Source of the DNA: Bacteroidales bacterium
Lineage (GTDB): Bacteria > Bacteroidota > Bacteroidia > Bacteroidales > WCHB1-69
DNA: 13,393 nucleotides
Direction: 5' to 3'
Assembly (NCBI GenBank): GCA_028684405.1
Contig: JAQUGA010000050.1
Location: 1-13,393, forward strand
Positions 5,412-12,260 of the stretch are shown here, piece by piece. The position numbers and the translations under genes are program-made. How positions within the stretch are numbered: the first letter of the stretch is position 1; every line of letters starts with the position of its first letter. The notes beneath the pieces were generated by a model. It had not been told where the DNA came from. It searched no databases and worked only from the letters and a program-made list of their open reading frames with translations.

Positions 5412-7454
5412 CTAATATTCAGTGATTAAAAACACAGTTCTACGATTTTTTGCTCTGCCCTCTTCTGTATTATTATCTGCAATAGGCTTTACTTGTCCGT
5501 ATCCCTTTGACTTTAATCGAGATGCAGAAACCCCACTTTGAACAATATAATCATAAACCGACTTTGCACGATTTTCAGAAAGAATTAAGTTTGAAGCTGC
5601 TGAACCAATATTATCGGTATGTCCTTGCAACTCAACTTTTACGGTATTATTATCTGTCAAAAACTCAATAAAAGCATCAATTACGAGCTTCGATTCATTA
5701 GACAAATCAAAAGAGGCCGTTTCAAAAGTAATGTCTTCCAAATTATATGATTTTCCAATTTCTATGGGCTTAATTTCAAAATTCATTTGCTGAACAGCTT
5801 CCATGTGTGGTTTTTTCGCTTCAATAAATTTTGTTTCGTAGGCATGCCCCTCTTTTTTAACCGTAAGCACATAATCATCTATCAAAGGTGCCACCATTGC
5901 ATATTTTCCATCGTAAGAATCGATTGGAATTTCAGTGATTTTCTTCGTTTTTGCATTCCGTAAACTAACAACAGCATCTACAAATTCGCCATTTTCCGAC
6001 TTAATTTCACCTTTTATCAGAACAACTTTTTCAGGACGAGCAAATTCGGGCATATCAAACTCGTACAAATTCCAATCTCTATATTCTCCAGTTTTCAAAT
6101 CTATATTGGATGCATAATATCCTTTTGTGCCATCTATATTAACAAAAAAACCAGTTTCATCTCGTTCGGAATTTATTGGGAAACCTATATTTTTTGGTGC
6201 TTTCCATTTGCCGTCCTCTCCCATTTTTGAATAAAAAATATCAAAGCTTCCAAAGCCCATATGGCCGTCGGAAGAGAAATATAAGGTTTGACTGTCCGAA
6301 TGAATAAAAGGAGTTTTTTCATTACCGGGCGAATTGATGGTGGGTCCCATATTTATTGGAGTAGACCATTTTCCGTCTTCGCCCCTATATGTAACATATA
6401 TATCATATCCACCAAATCCCCCAGGACGATCGCTCACAAAATACAAAGTTTTTCCATCTGCACTAATGCTTGGCATGGTTTCCCATGTAGCTGGATTGTT
6501 CACAGTAATTCCTAGCGGTTTAATGTCGTCCCAATAGCCATCAATAAACTCCGAATTATATAAATCGCAATTATAATAACCATTGATCATGTTAAAACAG
6601 CGCACAAAAACCATATATTTATTATCTACAGTAATGGTGGCTCCTCCTTCGTTTTCGCTGTAATTAAAAGGAGAAGGCATCTCTTCGCCGTCTGAAAAAC
6701 GCTTTTTACTAAAATCGTACGTGCTAAAATAAAACCGCTCGATATCTTTAGCTTGAGTCTGAATACCACCTCGCATAACCTCTTGAGGAATTCTTCTCGA
6801 ATAATACATGTTTTCTTGGTCGGGAGAAATGCAAAATAAATATTCATCAAGCTTTGAAGAGACACCAGGGACTATTTGAGGATTAAAATCCACTTTATTT
6901 CGATATGCTTCTGCATAAAATTCGGCATATTTTAAATGATTTTTGGCATCCAGAAAATCTTCATCATTTCGAATAAGTGATTTATTTGAAATATAATGTT
7001 TGAGATACTTCGCAGACTCATCATACATCTCTTTGGTAAAATATAACTTTCCCAGATAATAATAGGTTTGAATATTATAATCAGCACAAACTTCAATTGA
7101 CTTTGAAAAATACTGAATAGCATTGCTCATCCTCTCGGGCAATAAATTTTCATATTCAAGTACTTCTCTTCTATTATATTCAGAGGGCGTATTTTGAATC
7201 TCGCGCAAGTAACTTAATCCCAAAAAATAATAGGCATTTGGAAAGTCGGGTTCGGCTTCAATAACATCCAGAAACAAGGTTCTGGCTAGCTCTCGTTTAC
7301 CCTTTTTGCGAGCTTCCACGGCTTTGTCATATGTCTTTTGAGTTCTTTTTTCAAGCTTTTCTTTACATTCACCTTCATTTTTATCTTCTTGAGCAAATGA
7401 GAAATTCACTGCCAAAAAAAATATCAAAAACAATCCAATAAACTCTTTTTTCAT
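5412..7454 (-). CDS. Secreted TPR / WD40-like propeller / OmpA protein, PorE-like
   Basis: Cell-envelope protein of 680 residues from the chosen start. Order of parts: signal peptide (about 1-22, MKKEFIGLFLIFFLAVNFSFAQ without the last residue or so, no lipobox cysteine), TPR-like helices (about 35-170), WD40/PD40-like propeller with repeated ISADGKTLYFVSDR-type blades (about 190-440), a carboxypeptidase-regulatory-like beta domain (about 455-540), and an OmpA C-terminal peptidoglycan-binding domain (about 565-680) with GHTDNIG (near 611-617), LSENRAKSV and the terminal NRR. This order matches PorE, a type IX secretion component described in Porphyromonas, and related OmpA-family proteins. 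PorE is described as a lipoprotein, which this one does not appear to be. The frame stays open to an ATG at 7508, but the ATG at 7454 begins a normal signal peptide and is preferred. The gene stands alone between converging cysS and the divergent hexosaminidase. No porP/sprF partner is adjacent in the window. Confidence 0.88.
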   Translation of the reverse strand: MKKEFIGLFLIFFLAVNFSFAQEDKNEGECKEKLEKRTQKTYDKAVEARKKGKRELARTLFLDVIEAEPDFPNAYYFLGLSYLREIQNTPSEYNRREVLEYENLLPERMSNAIQYFSKSIEVCADYNIQTYYYLGKLYFTKEMYDESAKYLKHYISNKSLIRNDEDFLDAKNHLKYAEFYAEAYRNKVDFNPQIVPGVSSKLDEYLFCISPDQENMYYSRRIPQEVMRGGIQTQAKDIERFYFSTYDFSKKRFSDGEEMPSPFNYSENEGGATITVDNKYMVFVRCFNMINGYYNCDLYNSEFIDGYWDDIKPLGITVNNPATWETMPSISADGKTLYFVSDRPGGFGGYDIYVTYRGEDGKWSTPINMGPTINSPGNEKTPFIHSDSQTLYFSSDGHMGFGSFDIFYSKMGEDGKWKAPKNIGFPINSERDETGFFVNIDGTKGYYASNIDLKTGEYRDWNLYEFDMPEFARPEKVVLIKGEIKSENGEFVDAVVSLRNAKTKKITEIPIDSYDGKYAMVAPLIDDYVLTVKKEGHAYETKFIEAKKPHMEAVQQMNFEIKPIEIGKSYNLEDITFETASFDLSNESKLVIDAFIEFLTDNNTVKVELQGHTDNIGSAASNLILSENRAKSVYDYIVQSGVSASRLKSKGYGQVKPIADNNTEEGRAKNRRTVFLITEY

Positions 7455-7724
7455 AAATTGAACTCCCACGTTAAAATTACGCAATAAAGTCTCAGTTATT
7501 GCATGCAATTATAACAAAAATGTAATGATTATATTTCTATAAAAAAGAATAGTTATTGACAATTAAAGTTTAATAAGTATGCAGAGTGAAATTACTATGT
7601 TTCACAAAAAAAATTAATCAGCTGATGAATATTAAAAACAACAACTTGCTGTATAGATGAAAAATTAAATCAATTTAGTACCTCATTATAATGAAAAAAT
7701 TGTGTAATTTGGCTGCAAAAAACG
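7455..7724. other. Divergent intergenic region between the OmpA-family and hexosaminidase genes
   Basis: About 270 bp, AT-rich, expected to hold promoters for both divergent genes. The hexosaminidase side has a recognisable -7 box (see 7699-7712). On the minus side, TAATTTTA (7472-7482 area) and other A/T-rich words are too weak to call. I see no RNA gene or conserved small ORF. Confidence 0.4.
7699..7712 (+). promoter_or_regulatory. Candidate -7 region of the hexosaminidase-cutC operon
   Basis: ATTGTGTAATTTGG ends 12 bp before the ATG at 7725 and contains TAATTTGG, close to TAnnTTTG. It is very similar to ATTGTGTACTTTCG in front of the permease gene (12232-12245) and resembles TTTTGTAATTTCG in front of aspS. 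No clear -33 element is visible, and the leader would be very short. Confidence 0.4.
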
Positions 7725-9989
7725 ATGAGAAAACTTTTCACCTTAGCCTTTATCTTCATTTTGATTTCAGCACAAAGTCAAAATCTTTCGATAATTCCGA
7801 ATGCAGTGAATGCAAAGTATCAAGATCAGAGTTTCATTTTCAGCCATAAAACTCCAATCTATACAACAAATTCCAATGTCCTGAGTGAAATTTCGAGTTT
7901 TAATCATTTCATGCAAACATATTACGGTTTTCAACTTCCAGTGACCCAAACTAAACCCGAAATACCAAATATTGAAATCATTTTTTCAAAAGATTTCGAA
8001 GACGAAGCTTACGAAATTGAGATGAATTCTCAGTCCATTAAAATTAGGGGTCAAAAAAGCGGAATTTTTCACGGTCTCATTTCGCTATTGCAGATGTTGC
8101 CCACTGAAATAAAAGGAACAGAATCGATTCCTTGTTATAACATTAATGACTATCCGCGTTTTAAATGGCGCGGAATGCATTTGGACGTAAGTCGTCATTT
8201 CTTCCCTAAAGAGAACATTTTTAGATATTTAGACATTTTGGCCTACTATAAGATTAATACTTTTCATTGGCATTTAACCGATGATCAAGGATGGCGAATC
8301 GAGATTAAAAAATATCCACTGCTGACTTCAAAAGGGAGCTGGAGAAACGGAACCTTAATTAGCCATGCAAGCAATCCTTCAGAATTATTCGACAGCATTT
8401 ATTACGGTGGTTTTTATACTCAAGAAGAAGTTCGAGAAGTGGTGTCCTATGCGAAAGCTCGCCACATCACCGTTGTTCCAGAGATTGAAATGCCTGGGCA
8501 TGCAGTTGCAGCCATTCATGCCTACCCTTATCTTTCGTGTCATGGAAAAGATGTTTCGGTAATTCAAAAATGGGGTGTTTTTGATGATGTATTTTGTACA
8601 AAAGATACTGTTTTTGGCTTTCTAGAAGATGTTTTAATCGAAGTGATGGATTTATTTCCAAGCGAATACATTCATGTAGGAGGAGATGAATGCCCAAAAG
8701 TAAATTGGAAAAATTGCTCTGTTTGCCAAGAACGCATCAAAAGCGAAAACTTGAAAGATGAATCTGAACTGCAAAGCTATTTTATAAAAAGAATTGAAAC
8801 TTTTTTAAGCAAGCACAAACGCAAACTTATTGGATGGGACGAAATACTGGAAGGAGGATTGGCTCCAAATGCTGCGGTGATGTCGTGGCAAGGAATTGAA
8901 GGCGGAATTGCTGCTGCAAAACATGGAAACAATGCTGTAATGACTCCCGGTTCTCATTGCTATTTTGATCATTATCAAGGCGATCCTTCAAACGAACCGC
9001 TCGCCATAGGCGGCTTCACACCGCTTTCTAAAGTATATTCGTATGAACCCATTCCTGAAGCCTTAACAGCCGAAGAGGGAAAGCTCATTTTAGGAGCTCA
9101 AGCAAATCTTTGGACAGAATACATTAAAACATGGGAACATGTAGAATACATGGTTTTGCCCCGACTTTGTGCTCTGTCAGAAGTAGTTTGGTCACCAAAA
9201 GGACAAAAAGATTATGAAGATTTTTTAACCCGCCTAGAAGACCACTTTGATAAATTTGAGAAAAGAGGCATCAATTATGCAAAATCGATATATGAAATTA
9301 ATACTGAAATTATCAACGATACTATAAATCATAAAATTCTACTCAAACTCAATCAAGCATATTCCAAAAACAAAATTTATTATAAATCTGAAAGCGAAAA
9401 CAGTAAAGGCACATTTATCCCATATACCAGTCCAATTTTGATTGATAAAAATCAAACTATAAAGGCAGAAACAAGAGATGATAAAGGTAAAGTTTTGGGG
9501 AAAATAGAACAATCTTTTTCTGTATCTAAATCTACTGGAGCAAAAATCCAACTAACACATCAACCTGCAAAATCATACAGTCATGGCTCTCCGCATACAT
9601 TAACAGACGGAATTTTGGGACGCATTCCATGGAATGGCAAAGAGTGGCTAGGTTTTCAATCACATCCATTAATCGCCACCATTGACTTAGGTAAAACACA
9701 AAATATTGAAAAGATTGTGGCTCATACCCTAAAAGCCGAGGCAAGTTGGATTCATTTGCCAAGCAAAATGCAGATAGAAGTTTCTAAAGACGGAAAAAAG
9801 TTCAAAAAAGCTGGCGAACTAAATGCTTCTGACATTGCAAAATCAGGAAGAATTATAGAGTTTCATAAATCTATAAAAAATGTTCGTTACGTCAGAATTA
9901 GTTTCGAAAGCATTGGAAAAATTCCCGCAGGCAAATCAGGAGCCGGTCATAATGCTTGGGTTTTTGTAAGCGAAATTCAAATTTTTTAA
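7725..9989 (+). CDS. Secreted beta-N-acetylhexosaminidase, family GH20
   Basis: Releases terminal N-acetylglucosamine or N-acetylgalactosamine from glycans such as chitin oligomers, peptidoglycan fragments or glycoproteins; the exact substrate is not readable from sequence. The 754 residues comprise a signal peptide (about 1-19, RKLFTLAFIFILISAQSQ), a GH20b-type domain (about 20-145), the GH20 TIM barrel (about 148-490), a chitobiase C-terminal-like segment (about 525-600) and an F5/8-type discoidin (CBM32-like) domain (about 618-754). The catalytic pair is D321-E322 in HVGGDECPK, as expected for substrate-assisted catalysis. HWHLTDDQGWRIEIKKYP (from about 182) and SWQGIEGG are further GH20 hallmarks. 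No lipobox is seen, so the protein is probably periplasmic or exported. cutC follows after 16 bp and is probably co-transcribed. The gene is intact. Confidence 0.96.
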   Translation: MRKLFTLAFIFILISAQSQNLSIIPNAVNAKYQDQSFIFSHKTPIYTTNSNVLSEISSFNHFMQTYYGFQLPVTQTKPEIPNIEIIFSKDFEDEAYEIEMNSQSIKIRGQKSGIFHGLISLLQMLPTEIKGTESIPCYNINDYPRFKWRGMHLDVSRHFFPKENIFRYLDILAYYKINTFHWHLTDDQGWRIEIKKYPLLTSKGSWRNGTLISHASNPSELFDSIYYGGFYTQEEVREVVSYAKARHITVVPEIEMPGHAVAAIHAYPYLSCHGKDVSVIQKWGVFDDVFCTKDTVFGFLEDVLIEVMDLFPSEYIHVGGDECPKVNWKNCSVCQERIKSENLKDESELQSYFIKRIETFLSKHKRKLIGWDEILEGGLAPNAAVMSWQGIEGGIAAAKHGNNAVMTPGSHCYFDHYQGDPSNEPLAIGGFTPLSKVYSYEPIPEALTAEEGKLILGAQANLWTEYIKTWEHVEYMVLPRLCALSEVVWSPKGQKDYEDFLTRLEDHFDKFEKRGINYAKSIYEINTEIINDTINHKILLKLNQAYSKNKIYYKSESENSKGTFIPYTSPILIDKNQTIKAETRDDKGKVLGKIEQSFSVSKSTGAKIQLTHQPAKSYSHGSPHTLTDGILGRIPWNGKEWLGFQSHPLIATIDLGKTQNIEKIVAHTLKAEASWIHLPSKMQIEVSKDGKKFKKAGELNASDIAKSGRIIEFHKSIKNVRYVRISFESIGKIPAGKSGAGHNAWVFVSEIQIF

Positions 9990-10005
9990 TCAATAATAAA
10001 TTTAC

Positions 10006-10734
10006 ATGATTTTAGAAGTCCCCGTATTTGATATAAAAGGCGCACTGATTGCCCAAAAGGCAGGTGCTCATCGCTTGGAACTCTGTTCATCCATGCCCGA
10101 AGGCGGGATTACTCCTTCGCATGGAATGATTAAATGGGCCAAAGAAAACTTAGAAATTCCATTTTTCGTCATGATTCGTCCCCGTTCGGGAAATTTCGTC
10201 TATTCGAAAGAAGAGCTTGAAATCATGTTGGAAGACATTCATTTTTGCCGTGAAATTGGAGTTGAAGGAGTGGTTTTTGGAATGCTTACCAACGAAGGAA
10301 ATGTTCATGTGTCGCAATGTTTGAAACTATTATCGGCCACTGGCAATATGCAAACTACATTTCATAGAGCTTTCGACCGAAGTTCAGATCCTTTTCTGGC
10401 TTTGGAAGACATAATCAATTGTGGTTTTAATAGAATTTTATCATCGGGACTAAAAAACGCTGCTCCAGAAGGAGCCGAACTTCTGGCAAATCTTGTAGAA
10501 AAAGCAGAAAATCAAATAATTATCATGCCCGGAAGCGGTGTTGACGATACTAATATTAACGAACTGCATAAAATTATTGGTGCTCAGGAATATCATTCTT
10601 CGGCAAAAATAGAAGTCGAAAACTTGAATATTGGCCCTTCCATGTCGAGCGTCAATATTGATTCCAAAGAGTGGACAGTAAGTCCGGAAAAAATCAAAAA
10701 TATTTTAGAGTGGATGAGAGAAGTTAGTTTTTAA
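10006..10734 (+). CDS. cutC: CutC family TIM-barrel protein
   Basis: A 242-residue cytoplasmic protein, the usual CutC length (about 240-250). Family hallmarks in order: KAGAHRLELCSSMPEGGITPS (without its first and last residue, from about residue 17), MIRPRSGNF (about 57), EGVVFGMLT (about 87), TFHRAFDRS (about 118) and ILSSGLKNAA (about 144). CutC is annotated as a copper homeostasis protein, but that role is disputed: the E. coli cutC copper phenotype has been attributed to the small RNA MicL encoded at the end of the gene. Here cutC starts 16 bp after a GH20 hexosaminidase, with no promoter or terminator between them, which fits a role in carbohydrate metabolism better than one in copper handling. 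That is inference. The start follows an A/T-rich leader (ataaatttac). The downstream M20 gene converges, its stop 32 bp away. Confidence 0.95.
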   Translation: MILEVPVFDIKGALIAQKAGAHRLELCSSMPEGGITPSHGMIKWAKENLEIPFFVMIRPRSGNFVYSKEELEIMLEDIHFCREIGVEGVVFGMLTNEGNVHVSQCLKLLSATGNMQTTFHRAFDRSSDPFLALEDIINCGFNRILSSGLKNAAPEGAELLANLVEKAENQIIIMPGSGVDDTNINELHKIIGAQEYHSSAKIEVENLNIGPSMSSVNIDSKEWTVSPEKIKNILEWMREVSF

Positions 10735-10766
10735 AAAGCCACAATCAATTAACATTCCAATTTTTA

Positions 10767-12182
10767 CTACTCTATAAAAACGCCTTGCACCATTTCCATC
10801 ATGGTATAAAAAGTATCGTATCCTTTTAGCAATTGATCGATGGGCATTCTTTCGTTTGAATTATGAATGCGTTGCATAATATCGTTGGTCGTTACCATGG
10901 GCGTAATTCCATAAACTGGAATTTTAAGAGCTCGAAAGTAGTTATTATCGCTGGAGGCAGGAAAAAGAAACGGAGCTACTTTTGAATTTTCAAAATTATG
11001 CAATAAAGCTTTTTCCATAAACTTAAACGACTCATTTACAGGCGAATCTTCTGCGTGAATTCCAGAGTGAATGATGCTAATGTCAACTTTGTTACCGGCC
11101 AAAAGTCGCATTTTTGCAAGAAAGTTTTTCTGACTCATCCCTGGAAGCAAACGACAATCCAAAATAGCATGAGCACTTTGAGGAACGGAATTGCAGGATG
11201 TACTTTCGGTTCTAATCTCAGTTACATTGATTGAACTACTCACTAAAATATTAAACGGACCACCTTCTAAAAAATAAGATTTCATGATGGGCCAAGCAAA
11301 CCATTTATAAGAATTTTTAATCATAAAACCTTTAAAACCTCCCTCCATTCTGCCTAATTCTTTAAACATCTTTTTTGATAATTTATCAAATTTTATTGGG
11401 CGCGTCGAATCAATGATACGAAGCAAGGATTTTATGAGACTTTTTGCTGCATACAATTCTGCTTCAGAGGCACCGTGACCGGATGATTTGGCTTTGGCTT
11501 CAACTTTGAGCCACAACGGGACTTTCTCATTGATAGACATTCCAAAAACAGCTACATCAGGATAGGAAGGAATAATTTCAATCATTCCCGATCCGCCTTC
11601 GCCAAACATTGCCACAGGATTAATTTCATGAATATAATGATCGACTATTATTTTGGCTCCATTGTCGCCATACAACTCTTCACCGCTTAAAACCAATACA
11701 CTTAAATTATATGGCAAATCCAGGTGTCCATACTTTTCAGAAAAACGTTTTAAGGCCATAAACATCATTGAAAGTGGACCTTTATCGTCAATGGCTCCTC
11801 TTCCCCAAATAAATCCATCTTGAATTTTACCCGAAAAAGGCGGATATCTCCAATCGGGTTCATCAGCCGGAACAACATCAATATGTCCCATAAAAACATA
11901 GTTTGGCTTGTTATCAGACAAAGGATATAAAGATGCCATGAAATTAAATGCCGAATCTTGATCGGTGAAAATGCGAAGCGATAAATCAGTTTCTTCTACC
12001 CATTTAGTAAGATAAAGTCCCAATGGTTTCTCAGTTCCTGTAACCGTATTAATTTGAATCATTTCTGATAAAAGATTCACAATCTCTACTGAATCCGGGC
12101 GATGTATTGGGTTTTCAGCAAGGGTTTTTGAGCCGATACCAACGAATAAAAGAATCCAAAATATTTTTTTATTTAAAATCAT
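10767..12182 (-). CDS. Secreted M20 family metallopeptidase, carboxypeptidase S / PM20D1-like
   Basis: Di-zinc hydrolase of amide or peptide bonds, 471 residues from the chosen start. The signal peptide is MILNKKIFWILLFVGIGSK plus TLA (cleavage near residue 22). The M20 metal-site residues are all visible: H100 and D102 in GHIDVVP, D132 in GRGAIDDKGP, the catalytic pair E168-E169 in SGEELYGDNGA, E195 in FGEGGSG, and H440 in RIHNSNERMPI. The long lid domain and the IHxxNER ending resemble the carboxypeptidase S / PM20D1 branch more than the short aminoacylases. Substrate is unknown; a dipeptide, N-acyl amino acid or peptide are all possible. The frame is open upstream to an ATG at 12251, but that would bury the signal peptide and overlap the neighbouring promoter, so 12182 is preferred. 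It converges on cutC and diverges from the ABC permease. Confidence 0.92.
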   Translation of the reverse strand: MILNKKIFWILLFVGIGSKTLAENPIHRPDSVEIVNLLSEMIQINTVTGTEKPLGLYLTKWVEETDLSLRIFTDQDSAFNFMASLYPLSDNKPNYVFMGHIDVVPADEPDWRYPPFSGKIQDGFIWGRGAIDDKGPLSMMFMALKRFSEKYGHLDLPYNLSVLVLSGEELYGDNGAKIIVDHYIHEINPVAMFGEGGSGMIEIIPSYPDVAVFGMSINEKVPLWLKVEAKAKSSGHGASEAELYAAKSLIKSLLRIIDSTRPIKFDKLSKKMFKELGRMEGGFKGFMIKNSYKWFAWPIMKSYFLEGGPFNILVSSSINVTEIRTESTSCNSVPQSAHAILDCRLLPGMSQKNFLAKMRLLAGNKVDISIIHSGIHAEDSPVNESFKFMEKALLHNFENSKVAPFLFPASSDNNYFRALKIPVYGITPMVTTNDIMQRIHNSNERMPIDQLLKGYDTFYTMMEMVQGVFIE

Positions 12183-12223
12183 TTTTAATAATATGTTTGA
12201 ATCTATAATCAATATACAAAATA

Positions 12224-12245
12224 ACACAAAAATTGTGTACTTTCG
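12224..12245 (+). promoter_or_regulatory. Permease -7 box with overlapping inverted repeat
   Basis: TACTTTCG (12238-12245) resembles the Bacteroidota TAnnTTTG -7 box and lies 15 bp before the permease ATG at 12261. Overlapping its first base is a perfect inverted repeat, ACACAA-AAA-TTGTGT (12224-12238), which sits in the 78-bp gap between divergent M20 peptidase and permease genes. A minus-strand box TTATTTTG (12217-12224) could serve the peptidase. The inverted repeat could be an operator controlling both directions, but short A/T palindromes also arise by chance. Confidence 0.4.
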
Positions 12246-12260
12246 TGCCAAAATGTAAAA

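Noticed and set aside
7455..7508. N-terminal extension of the OmpA-family protein by 18 codons (ATG at 7508)
   Set aside because: The extension would bury a standard signal peptide that begins exactly at the ATG at 7454.
10735..10766. Terminator between cutC and the M20 gene
   Set aside because: The 32-bp convergent gap has only a short TTTTTAAAAA run at the end of cutC and no convincing stem-loop.
12183..12251. N-terminal extension of the M20 peptidase by 23 codons (ATG at 12251)
   Set aside because: It would place a second hydrophobic stretch before a good signal peptide and overlap the permease -7 region. The ATG at 12182 gives a normal exported protein.
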